From positions 2,211 to 8,799 of the forward strand of contig DFJU01000095.1 in NCBI GenBank assembly GCA_002373755.1: a DNA stretch of 6,589 nucleotides, read 5' to 3'. Numbering within the stretch: the first letter of the stretch is position 1; every line of letters starts with the position of its first letter. Position numbers and translations under genes: made by a program. This document shows positions 1 to 6,219 of the stretch, in pieces. Below the pieces are notes generated by a model. It saw nothing but the letters and a program-made list of their open reading frames with translations, made no database searches and had not been told where the DNA came from. Source of the stretch: Bacteroidales bacterium UBA3663 (lineage in GTDB: Bacteria; Bacteroidota; Bacteroidia; Bacteroidales; UBA3663).

Positions 1-688
1 GCTGACGGTCGGCACGCAGGTCCTCGTCGCGGAAACACTTGACAATCTGGAAGTAACGGTCCATACCGGCGACCATCAACAGTTGCTTGAACTGCTGTGG
101 TGACTGTGGCAGGGCGTAGAACTGGCCCGGATTCATGCGCGATGGCACGACGAAGTCGCGGGCACCTTCTGGCGTCGATTTGATGAGCATCGGCGTCTCG
201 ATTTCGAGGAAATTCTGGCTGTCCAAGTAGCGACGCACCTCGAAGGCCAGCTTGTGGCGCAGTTCGAGATTCTTGCGCACGCATGGACGACGCAAATCCA
301 GATATCGATACTGCATACGGAGGTCGTCGCCGCCGTCGGTATTGTCCTCGATGGTGAACGGAGGCACCTCGGATGAAGAAATCACGTTCAGCTGGCTGAC
401 GACGATTTCGATGTCGCCAGTCGGATTCTTGGCATTCTTCGACTCACGCTCGCGCACCTTGCCGATGGCCTGAATGACATATTCGCGGCCGAGGTGATTG
501 GCCTTTTCGCACATTTCGGTGTTGCCGTCGCTCTCGTCGAACACAAGCTGCGTGATGCCGTAGCGGTCGCGCAGATCGACAAACGTGAGGCCACCCATCT
601 TACGCACGCGCTGCACCCAGCCGGCCAAAGTGACCTCCTGCCCTACATTGGCGAGACGCAACTCGCCACAAGTTTGTTTACGATACAT
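1..688 (-). CDS. aspS: Aspartyl-tRNA synthetase, N-terminal part (3' end beyond window)
   Basis: Class II aminoacyl-tRNA synthetase that charges tRNA-Asp with aspartate in the cytoplasm. 229 codons are visible from the ATG at 688; bacterial AspRS is usually close to 590 residues, so roughly the first two fifths are here. Residues 1-105 are the OB-fold anticodon-binding domain ([11 protein letters not shown] at 23-33, then FVDLRDR). The catalytic domain follows: DLRRP at 131-135, class II motif 1 around FLEIETPML (160-168, Pro166), the flipping loop STPEGARDF (171-179), [11 protein letters not shown] (195-205), and the start of motif 2, [12 protein letters not shown] (218-229). The ATG fits the family N-terminus [10 protein letters not shown]. 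Met31 falls about where, as I recall, nondiscriminating enzymes carry His, which weakly suggests an Asp-specific enzyme; this needs an alignment. A Bacteroidetes-type promoter lies about 60 bp upstream, so aspS is probably transcribed separately from tamL. Identity is essentially certain. Confidence 0.97.
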   Translation of the reverse strand, partial: MYRKQTCGELRLANVGQEVTLAGWVQRVRKMGGLTFVDLRDRYGITQLVFDESDGNTEMCEKANHLGREYVIQAIGKVRERESKNAKNPTGDIEIVVSQLNVISSSEVPPFTIEDNTDGGDDLRMQYRYLDLRRPCVRKNLELRHKLAFEVRRYLDSQNFLEIETPMLIKSTPEGARDFVVPSRMNPGQFYALPQSPQQFKQLLMVAGMDRYFQIVKCFRDEDLRADRQ

Positions 689-748
689 ATTCTATTGATT
701 ATTAACTAATTGCAACTATTCAAATTTTCACTACGCGAAAATCAGACG

Positions 749-780
749 CAAAATTAGCACTTAATTCGCAAATCGCCAAA
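749..780 (-). promoter_or_regulatory. Predicted Bacteroidetes-type promoter of aspS
   Basis: Read on the minus strand, TTTG (777-780) is followed by a 20-base spacer and then TAATTTTG (749-756), an exact match to TAnnTTTG. This is the -33/-7 arrangement used by the primary sigma factor of Bacteroidetes. Transcription would start near 740-744, giving a leader of about 55 nt before the aspS ATG at 688. The site lies in the AT-rich spacer between the tamL stop and aspS. It is a pattern match only. Confidence 0.65.
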
Positions 781-822
781 TATTTGCTGCGTTTTGTCCC
801 CTCGCTACGCGAGTGAAACGGT

Positions 823-3039
823 TCAGAACGGATAGCCGACGGCAAAGTGGAAGGTCCGGTTGTGGCTGGACAACGGATCGGTCAACACCCACGAGTCGGA
901 GCCTGTGCCCTTCGACGGATCGTGCGCCTTGATGCCGAGGTCGAATCGGAGCACCACGAGGTCGGTCACCAGTCGCAAGCCCAAGCCCCACGATGCGGCA
1001 ATCTCGCGATAGAAATCGGGGCCGATGGCTCCGCCAGACTGCGCTTCGTAGTCGTCGAGCGTCCAGACGTTGCCGGCATCGACAAAGGCGGCGAACTCGA
1101 ACTTCCAGAACAGGCGGCTGCGGAGTTCAATCGAGGCATCCAATCGCACATCGCCGCACTGGTTGAAATAGTCGATCGACGAATTTTCGCTCTTGTAGTG
1201 ACCCGGGCCGAGGGTTCGCACGCTCCACCCGCGCACCGAGTTGGCACCGCCGGAATAGTAGCGCTTCTCGAACGGCATGACCTGGCTGTTGCCGTAGGGA
1301 ACCGCTACGCCGCCGGCGAGGTGGAAAGCAAGGCGCGAACGGTCGGTCAGATATTTGCTGTACGACCAATCGACATCGAAACGCGCATACTGTTCGAATG
1401 GCAGGTTAAAGATTTGGTATTGGTCGTTCGACTGCTCAAAATCGGCCATTTTAGAAATCCCGTAGAGCATGTTGCCCGCGATTTCCGGACTGAAACGCAA
1501 CGACCAAAGGTCACGGCTGACATTCTGCGTGGCGTTCATCAGGCTGCGGCCGCTGTTGCCCGCGTAGAGGTTGTAGGCTGATGCAAGGATGAGGTGCGAC
1601 GTGTAGCTGCTGTAGCTGATCGGGCCTGCCTTCTGGATAATCTGCAGGAAGGCTTCGCTCCGTTCGGGCAGATAGACGTAGCTCAAATCGACGACATCGA
1701 GCGTGTGGTAGAGCGTGCGCAGCGTGTTGCTCCACTTGTAGCTGAAGCCCACGTTGGTGATGATGCGCGTGTATTCGGGTCGGCTCTGATAGCTGTAGCC
1801 TGCCTTGACTGCGGTATTGGCCGTGAACATGCGACGGCGCTCGGCACTCATGAACGGGAACAGAAACCGCGGGAAATCTATCTGATTTTCAAACGAATAT
1901 TCGGTGTAGTTGTCGTTCACCAGGCCCGACACGTTGCCCGACAGCGATTCGTAGCCGCCCTTCAACGTCGCGCTGTAGGCCTCCGAACCGCGGAAGAGAT
2001 TGCGGTGCTGGTAGGTGAGCAATGCCGCAAAGCCGAGGTCGCCCGACGTGTTGGTGCCGTCAAGCTCGAACTGCAACGAATGTGGATTCTGCGGGCTCAG
2101 ATAGATGGTGCAGTCAAGCTCGTTGGGCTGGTCGGTAGGTTCGAGGCGGATGTTGACGTACTTCAGGATGTGCAGGCGCGAAAACGAACTGTAGGTCTTG
2201 CGGACGGCTTCTTCGCTGTAGAGGTCGCCCGGACGGATGTAGCAATTCTCGGCCAACACGCTGACACGCAAGTAGTTCGGATTGCCGCTACGTTGGCCGG
2301 TGGCGAGGTCGAAGTCGGGCACGAAACTGACGTTGCGCACGGTGTACCGGTTGTGGATGCCGCTCACGAGCATAGTCAGATCGACGCGTTTGTCGCGCGC
2401 CATGGTGTCGGCCACGAACGAGATGTCCTCCTTGTTGAAGTCGTAGAAACCCTGATTGCGCATCAGCGACGTCAGACGGGTGCGCTCGGCCTCAAGTTGG
2501 CTGCGGTCAAGCCGCTCCTTCAAATGCACCTGACCGTTGACGGCAGCATCGGCCTTGATGATAGGCTCGAGCAACGGGTCTTCAACCATGTAGGAGATTT
2601 TGTGGACGCGGTGCGGACGACCCGTAGTGACGTGGTAGGTCACTTCGACCTTGCGCTTGCGGCTTGTGGTTGTGTGCGACACCTCGGCGTCGAGATAGCC
2701 CTGGTTCATCAAGGCGCGGCGCATCGCGTTGTCGGTCCGTATGGACAATGCCTCGTCATAGACCGGCGGCTTGGTGCCTAACTTGGCGCGGAAACGATGC
2801 CACGCGCTCACGCTGTCGTTGTGCCAGATCCATGCAGACATGGGCAGGAAACCGAATGTGCGGTGATAGGCGCTCTGTGCGACGGCCATGCGCAACGTGC
2901 CGTTGTTGCCGGTCCGTTGGCCGTTCACCTCGATGTGGACGCGGCTCAGCACCTCCTCATCCTGCGGGATGTGGCGGGTCACGCTGCAACTCGTGAACAA
3001 CGCAGCGAGCAGAATGATGATGAACGTACAGCGGCGCAT
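823..3039 (-). CDS. tamL: TamA/BamA-superfamily outer-membrane lipoprotein (TamL)
   Basis: Omp85-superfamily beta-barrel protein of the outer membrane, 738 aa from the ATG at 3039. The N-terminus is a lipoprotein signal peptide: MRRC, a hydrophobic run (FIIILLAALF, 6-15), then FTSC with the lipidated Cys at 18, followed by SVTRHIP, typical of Bacteroidetes TamL. Periplasmic POTRA-like repeats fill about 30-316, the clearest at about 144-230 and 233-316. The 16-stranded barrel occupies about 320-738 and carries the Omp85 loop-6 signature as VRGW (602-605) in GGANSVRGW. The chain ends in FAVGYPF, an aromatic C-terminal beta-signal. TamL is thought to work with the inner-membrane protein TamB in outer-membrane assembly or lipid transport; no tamB is present here. 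An in-frame TTG at 3046-3048 would add three residues but lies inside the heptamer repeat edge, so I prefer ATG 3039. There is no clear promoter; the spacer upstream is filled by repeats. It could be labelled simply as a BamA/TamA family protein. Confidence 0.92.
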   Translation of the reverse strand: MRRCTFIIILLAALFTSCSVTRHIPQDEEVLSRVHIEVNGQRTGNNGTLRMAVAQSAYHRTFGFLPMSAWIWHNDSVSAWHRFRAKLGTKPPVYDEALSIRTDNAMRRALMNQGYLDAEVSHTTTSRKRKVEVTYHVTTGRPHRVHKISYMVEDPLLEPIIKADAAVNGQVHLKERLDRSQLEAERTRLTSLMRNQGFYDFNKEDISFVADTMARDKRVDLTMLVSGIHNRYTVRNVSFVPDFDLATGQRSGNPNYLRVSVLAENCYIRPGDLYSEEAVRKTYSSFSRLHILKYVNIRLEPTDQPNELDCTIYLSPQNPHSLQFELDGTNTSGDLGFAALLTYQHRNLFRGSEAYSATLKGGYESLSGNVSGLVNDNYTEYSFENQIDFPRFLFPFMSAERRRMFTANTAVKAGYSYQSRPEYTRIITNVGFSYKWSNTLRTLYHTLDVVDLSYVYLPERSEAFLQIIQKAGPISYSSYTSHLILASAYNLYAGNSGRSLMNATQNVSRDLWSLRFSPEIAGNMLYGISKMADFEQSNDQYQIFNLPFEQYARFDVDWSYSKYLTDRSRLAFHLAGGVAVPYGNSQVMPFEKRYYSGGANSVRGWSVRTLGPGHYKSENSSIDYFNQCGDVRLDASIELRSRLFWKFEFAAFVDAGNVWTLDDYEAQSGGAIGPDFYREIAASWGLGLRLVTDLVVLRFDLGIKAHDPSKGTGSDSWVLTDPLSSHNRTFHFAVGYPF

Positions 3040-3046
3040 CGGCCCC

Positions 3047-3074
3047 AATAACTAATAACTGATAACTAATAACT
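3047..3074. repeat. Four tandem heptamers AATAACT
   Basis: Plus-strand reading: AATAACT (3047-3053), AATAACT (3054-3060), GATAACT (3061-3067), AATAACT (3068-3074). Four exact 7-bp units with one A-to-G change in the third. The array ends 8 bp before the tamL ATG (3039), in the position where its leader and core promoter would be expected. A change in unit number would alter the spacing upstream of tamL, but would not shift the tamL reading frame from ATG 3039. Confidence 0.9.
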
Positions 3075-3076
3075 TA

Positions 3077-3104
3077 CGGAAAAGCATTGGCCAATGACTT
3101 TCCG
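3077..3104. repeat. 28-bp near-perfect palindrome after the DUF695 stop
   Basis: The plus strand reads CGGAAA, AG, then the perfect 12-bp palindrome CATTGGCCAATG, then AC, TTTCCG. The outer 6-bp arms are perfect complements and only the two positions between the arms and the core fail to pair. It is centred at 3090/3091, 2 bp past the DUF695 stop codon (3107-3109) and 2 bp from the heptamer array. As RNA it could form a stem-loop, but no T tract follows on the minus strand, so it is not a standard intrinsic terminator. It could equally be a protein-binding site or an RNA 3'-end stabilising structure. Confidence 0.75.
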
Positions 3105-3106
3105 TC

Positions 3107-3544
3107 TTAATCCTCTTCCCCCTTCAAATCAAGCAGTTCCTTATATTCCTCGTTGTCGGGATCGTCGTAGGCGTTGACCACGATGGGCAGTTGCGGATAG
3201 TCGGCCAAAGTCTGGTTCAGACGCTCACCGAAGGCATTGATGTTGCGGCAGATGAAATTGATTTCGCGCTTGCCCTGCCCCGTGTAGATGCCAGTCACGA
3301 TGGCCAGTTTGTCCTTCTCCATCACGGCGCGGAGCTTGTCGCCCACCTCCTCCATGAGGCTGGCTTCGGCATCGTCGGCAGGCAGACCCTTGTCGTCGGC
3401 CTTGAATGTCCAGACAATTTCGAGCCGCTCGCGCAGCTTGCCCGATTTGATGAATTCGTCGATGTTCGAACGACCGGAAATGAATGTATAGGTGCCGTCC
3501 TCGTTGTCGCTCAGGGCGGTGAACCAGTTGTCAGTAAGAATCAT
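3107..3544 (-). CDS. DUF695 family protein of unknown function
   Basis: A 145-aa soluble, acidic protein with no signal peptide or membrane segment, so probably cytoplasmic. I recognise the overall pattern of the DUF695 family: N-terminal ILTDNWFTA (2-10), GTYTFISGR (17-25), RLEIVWTFK (40-48), LMEEVGDKLR (63-72), the conserved-looking stretch VTGIYTGQGKREINFIC (83-99), FGERLNQTLADYP (105-117), and a C-terminal DDPDNEEYKEL (127-137). In some proteins this domain follows other domains; here it stands alone and the length fits a single complete domain. Its biochemical role is unknown and I do not assign one. The start ATG (3544) is preceded by an AT-rich spacer of 134 bp without a clear promoter. 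It is followed by a palindrome and then tamL, in the same direction, so co-transcription is possible. Confidence 0.85.
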   Translation of the reverse strand: MILTDNWFTALSDNEDGTYTFISGRSNIDEFIKSGKLRERLEIVWTFKADDKGLPADDAEASLMEEVGDKLRAVMEKDKLAIVTGIYTGQGKREINFICRNINAFGERLNQTLADYPQLPIVVNAYDDPDNEEYKELLDLKGEED

Positions 3545-3678
3545 AGTTGAATTGTAAAATAAGAATTAAGAAATGTCAATTTCCAAAAAGGGCAGTCCGA
3601 AATTCAAGAATTAGGGAATGTGCGATTTTCTAATTTGTTGAGAATGAGATTTGCCCTCACTACGCGGATTTTCGCGCG

Positions 3679-4437
3679 TCAGATTTCGATACGCAGGCCG
3701 TCGTAGGCCAGCCGCACGCTGTCGGGCAGTTGCGCGTCGGTCACAACATGAAGACCAATGTCGTGGCTCATGTGCGTGAAGTAGGTCTGACGCGGACGGA
3801 TGCGGCCGACGATTTCGAGTGCCTGCTCGACGCTGTAGTGCGTGGGATGCGGCTGCCAACGAAGTGCATCGATGACAAGCGTATCGACATCGGCCAACTT
3901 CTCCCATTCGCCATCGACGATTTCGGTGCAGTCGGTCAAGTAAGCCAGCCGTCCGATGCGCCAGCCGAAGATGGGCAGTTTGCCGTGTTTCAGCCTGATG
4001 GGACGGATTTCTGTCTGGCCGATGTAAACCGTCTCGCCGCCCTTCAATTCGTGCAGTTCCATGCTGGGCGTGCCCGGATAGCGGTGCACGAAGATGTAGT
4101 CGTACTTCTCGATGAATGTGTGCGACACGATCGGGTCGGCATAGGTCGGCAACGGACGCTCATAGCAGAAGGCGCGCAGGTCGTCGATGCCGCTCACGTG
4201 GTCGTAATGGTTGTGGGTGACGAGCAACGCGTCAAGCCACTGGATTTTTTCGCGTAGTGCCTGTTGGCGGAAGTCTGGACCGCAATCGACGAGGATGTTG
4301 AGGCCGTCGTCGGTCGTAACCAAACACGAGCAACGCAATCTGTTGTCGCGCGGGTCGCTCGAAGTGCACACCTTGCATCGGCATGTCGGCAGCGGAACTC
4401 CGCACGATGTTCCTGTGCCAAGAAATGTGACTTGCAT
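3679..4437 (-). CDS. PhnP-like metallo-beta-lactamase-fold phosphodiesterase
   Basis: A 252-aa cytoplasmic metallo-hydrolase of the PhnP-like branch of the MBL fold, likely cleaving a cyclic phosphodiester or similar small substrate. The N-terminus VTFLGTGTSCGVP (3-15) is the family strand-loop. The metal motif is THNHYDH with H75, H77, D79 and H80; further candidate ligands are H151 (KHG), D169 (LTDC) and H222. H200 (PTHYS) matches the second catalytic residue known from PhnP. Cysteines 19, 21 and 24 with H225 match the structural zinc site of E. coli PhnP as I recall it, and the length is the same. No other phosphonate (C-P lyase) genes are near, so the true substrate is open. A TTG at 4447-4449 would add four residues; ATG 4437 gives the standard family N-terminus and is preferred. 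It lies downstream of murB, separated by a structured repeat. Confidence 0.9.
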   Translation of the reverse strand: MQVTFLGTGTSCGVPLPTCRCKVCTSSDPRDNRLRCSCLVTTDDGLNILVDCGPDFRQQALREKIQWLDALLVTHNHYDHVSGIDDLRAFCYERPLPTYADPIVSHTFIEKYDYIFVHRYPGTPSMELHELKGGETVYIGQTEIRPIRLKHGKLPIFGWRIGRLAYLTDCTEIVDGEWEKLADVDTLVIDALRWQPHPTHYSVEQALEIVGRIRPRQTYFTHMSHDIGLHVVTDAQLPDSVRLAYDGLRIEI

Positions 4438-4503
4438 TGGCAAATGCAAAACTTATGTTAAATATTAAATAATAAATCTTATCCTACGGAGCAAAAACCT
4501 TCT

Positions 4504-4589
4504 CCTCCCCCCGGGGTCCTCGCAGCGAAGAGAACGATTGATAATCGTTCAGCGAGAAGACGAGCTTTAGCGAGGGGCCAGTCGGGAGG
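4504..4589. repeat. GC-rich imperfect inverted repeat between murB and the MBL gene
   Basis: Three nested paired blocks share one centre: CCTCCC (4504-4509) with GGGAGG (4584-4589), CCTCGC (4518-4523) with GCGAGG (4570-4575), and at the apex GAACGATT (4532-4539) with AATCGTTC (4543-4550) around the loop GAT. The arms 4504-4523 and 4570-4589 are both 20 bp. The element begins 11 bp after the murB stop and stands out as GC-rich in an AT-rich spacer. On the minus strand a TTTTT run follows the outer arm by about 7 nt, so it may act as a weak terminator or attenuator. It may also be a copy of a dispersed intergenic repeat, which cannot be judged from one copy. Confidence 0.6.
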
Positions 4590-4599
4590 GGGTCTTCCT

Positions 4600-5673
4600 T
4601 TAGATGAAATTCACTTCTGGTTCGAGTCGGATCGCGTAGCGCTCGTTCACGGTCTCGACAATGAGGCGCGAGAGCTGCACAATCTCGTCGGCCGACGCAT
4701 GGCCTCTGTTGACGATGACCAGACACTGCTGCGGATAGACGCAGGCATCGCCCACACTGCGGTTGCGGCATCCGGCGTGTTCGATGAGCCAGCCGGCAGG
4801 CACTTTGACGTGAGTTTCATCGACGTCGTATTTCGGCATGTCTGGATGTGCTGCCAACAATTCTTCGTAGCGGCTGCGTTCGATAACGGGATTCTTGAAG
4901 AAGCTGCCGGCATTGCCCAACACTTTCGGATCGGGCAACTTCGAATCGCGCAACGAAAGGATGGCATCGCGCATGGCATGAAGCGTGATCGGCTTGCCGC
5001 GCATCGAACGGTCGCCCCGCTTGCGGTCGGCACCTTGCAGAAGGGTGAATCCGCGTTCGAGCAGTGCCGCCTTGATGTTGCCGTAGTCGAGCATGAACGG
5101 AGCCTTGCGCGCCATGCCGAGCAGCGCACCCGTCACGATGAAGCGTTGCTTGTAGTCGGGCTGCTTGAACAGGCTGGTGCGGTAGCCGTACTGGCACTCC
5201 TCGACGCTGACGATGACATGTTTGTCCGCCTTGACGTCATAGACCGAAATGGCCACCGCAACGTCCTTGAACTCAACGCCGTATGCGCCGATATTCTGCA
5301 CGGCGGCGGCACCGACCTCGCCTGGTATGCCCGACAGATTCTCCACGCCGTAGAATCCATGATCGACGCACCACGCGCAGATGCCGTCCCACGACTCGCC
5401 GGCTCCGCACTCCAGCAGGACGACATCTTCGCCCTGCGATGTCGGCCGGATGCCACGGATGCCGCTGTGCAGCACTACGCCGTGATAGTCGCCCGTGAAG
5501 AGCAGGTTGCTGCCCTGGCCGACGTGCAGGAAGGGTTTCCCTGCTACGCGAGCATCGTGGAAAATCTGCGACAAATCGTCTTCGGAAGTATATTCAACAA
5601 GCAAATCGGCCTTTGCGTCGAGGCCGAAGGTATTGAAGGGACGCAACGATGCGTCGGCAGTAAACTTTATCAT
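4600..5673 (-). CDS. murB: UDP-N-acetylenolpyruvoylglucosamine reductase
   Basis: FAD-dependent cytoplasmic enzyme that uses NADPH to reduce UDP-GlcNAc-enolpyruvate to UDP-MurNAc, the second committed step of peptidoglycan synthesis. 357 aa. N-terminal FNTFGLDAKAD (13-23); FAD-binding-domain signatures VGQGSNLLF (51-59), GIRGI (71-75) and NLSGIPGEVGAAAVQNIGAY (112-131); YGYRTS (162-167) with the expected catalytic Arg165; NAGSFFKNP (254-262) with the proton donor Ser257; and the C-terminal RLEPEVNFI, where the catalytic Glu is 351 or 353. YGYR and the C-terminal domain layout mark a type I enzyme like that of E. coli. A basic stretch near 212-228 (QGADRKRGDRSMRGK) before the LPDPK motif seems to be an insertion relative to the E. 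coli protein. The ATG at 5673 matches the family start and has a good promoter about 30 bp upstream. Confidence 0.97.
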   Translation of the reverse strand: MIKFTADASLRPFNTFGLDAKADLLVEYTSEDDLSQIFHDARVAGKPFLHVGQGSNLLFTGDYHGVVLHSGIRGIRPTSQGEDVVLLECGAGESWDGICAWCVDHGFYGVENLSGIPGEVGAAAVQNIGAYGVEFKDVAVAISVYDVKADKHVIVSVEECQYGYRTSLFKQPDYKQRFIVTGALLGMARKAPFMLDYGNIKAALLERGFTLLQGADRKRGDRSMRGKPITLHAMRDAILSLRDSKLPDPKVLGNAGSFFKNPVIERSRYEELLAAHPDMPKYDVDETHVKVPAGWLIEHAGCRNRSVGDACVYPQQCLVIVNRGHASADEIVQLSRLIVETVNERYAIRLEPEVNFI

Positions 5674-5701
5674 GGTGCGGATTGTTCAAAAAATTTGTGT
5701 G

Positions 5702-5732
5702 CAAAGATAGTCATTTTCGACGATTCTCCAAA
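5702..5732 (-). promoter_or_regulatory. Predicted Bacteroidetes-type promoter of murB
   Basis: On the minus strand TTTG (5729-5732) is followed by a 19-base spacer and TATCTTTG (5702-5709), an exact TAnnTTTG with a C after it. This matches the -33/-7 consensus of Bacteroidetes housekeeping promoters. Transcription would begin near 5694-5697, leaving a short leader of about 20-25 nt before the murB ATG. It suggests that murB starts a new transcript, separate from the efflux genes, which end in their own terminator. Confidence 0.75.
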
Positions 5733-5786
5733 AAACTACTTTTATCTCTCAAAAAATGACGAAAAACGAGTTTAGTCCAATTGAAG

Positions 5787-5812
5787 TAGAGATGCGCCAC
5801 GGCACGTCTCTA
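5787..5812. repeat. 26-bp imperfect palindrome TAGAGA...TCTCTA
   Basis: Arms TAGAGATGCGCC (5787-5798) and GGCACGTCTCTA (5801-5812) pair over 12 positions with two non-Watson-Crick pairs, leaving AC at the centre. Either strand gives a stem with one wobble and one mismatch. No T tract follows, so it is not a standard terminator. It resembles the TAGAGACG...CGTCTCTA palindromes that I recall as dispersed intergenic repeats in several bacterial genomes. A second hairpin-like stretch, CGGA-AAC-TCCG (5851-5861), lies between it and the upstream terminator. Confidence 0.65.
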
Positions 5813-5868
5813 TAAAAATCGCGTGTCTCCAAATAATCGGAATGCGAAGTCGGAAACTCCGCCTACAT

Positions 5869-5901
5869 AAAAAAATCCCGCTGTCACGAATGACAACGGG
5901 A
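5869..5901 (-). terminator. Intrinsic terminator of the RND/PII-like operon
   Basis: The minus-strand RNA reads UCCCGUUGUCA, a UUCG loop, UGACAGCGGGA, then seven U. All 11 stem positions pair, one as a G-U wobble. On the plus strand the same position would be an A-C mismatch and no U tract would follow, so the element acts for minus-strand transcription. The stem begins 25 nt past the stop of the PII-like gene. Confidence 0.93.
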
Positions 5902-5925
5902 AAATAATGTTCAGTGATAAAAAGT

Positions 5926-6218
5926 TTACAGCATATCCTCAACAGGCAGGACGTATGCGCGCAGGCCCAACAGCGGGTTGGCCTTGTCAATGTCGCGCAG
6001 ACGTGCCATGATAAGCGGCACACGGTCGTCATCGCACACCGATAGAATCGAACTGTTCATGCCCGGCCATGCGTGGCTGCCATAGTGCGGCTCGCCGTTG
6101 ACCGAGCCACGGCCCTGAGTGTCTTCCCAACATGTGAAACCTCGCATCATGCAACTATTCAGAGCGGCAATCACGTTGTCACGATGAGCCTGATCGAATG
6201 AAATAAAGACTGCTTTCA

Positions 6219-6219
<1 letters not shown>
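5926..6219 (-). CDS. PG0541-type PII-like transporter-associated protein
   Basis: A 97-aa cytoplasmic protein with the size and pattern of the PII-like family named after PG0541 of Porphyromonas gingivalis, found beside RND efflux genes. MKAVFISFDQAHRD (1-14) is the first strand and helix, EDTQGRG (32-38) and the loop to about 52 (GSHAWPG at 47-53) correspond to the T-loop region, SSILSVCDDDRVPLIMARL (56-74) is the second strand and helix, and LRAYVLPVEDML ends the chain. The ATG overlaps the TAA stop of the RND gene (TAATG, one shared base), which implies translational coupling and matched expression. A role as a sensor or regulator binding to the pump is a guess from the fold and position; ligand and target are unknown. 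A terminator follows directly, so this is the last gene of the efflux operon. Confidence 0.85.

Noticed and set aside
801..813. Hairpin CTCGC-TAC-GCGAG as terminator of tamL
   Set aside because: The stem is only 5 bp and no T tract follows on the minus strand.
847..2781. Long plus-strand open frames (847-1581 and 1594-2781) opposite tamL
   Set aside because: They lie antisense to a convincing Omp85 gene, show no recognisable domains, and arise from its GC-rich codon pattern.
3040..3048. Upstream in-frame TTG start for tamL
   Set aside because: It would add only three residues ahead of a good signal peptide and lies at the edge of the heptamer array; ATG 3039 is better.
3545..3678. Promoter or small RNA in the spacer before DUF695
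   Set aside because: Only a weak TATTTTAC with a poor -33 match and short AT-rich inverted repeats such as AATTCAAGAATT are visible; nothing exceeds what AT-rich DNA gives.
4438..4449. Upstream in-frame TTG start for the MBL gene
   Set aside because: The four extra residues precede the normal family start MQVTFLGTG, which has its own ATG at 4437.
4438..4503. Promoter for the MBL gene (TAAGTTTTGC at about 4446-4455)
   Set aside because: The gap between TA and TTTG is one base too long, no TTTG lies at the right distance upstream, and the ATG is too close.
4699..5775. 358-aa plus-strand open frame opposite murB
   Set aside because: It is antisense to murB across all its motifs, has no family resemblance, and starts without a promoter or plausible leader.
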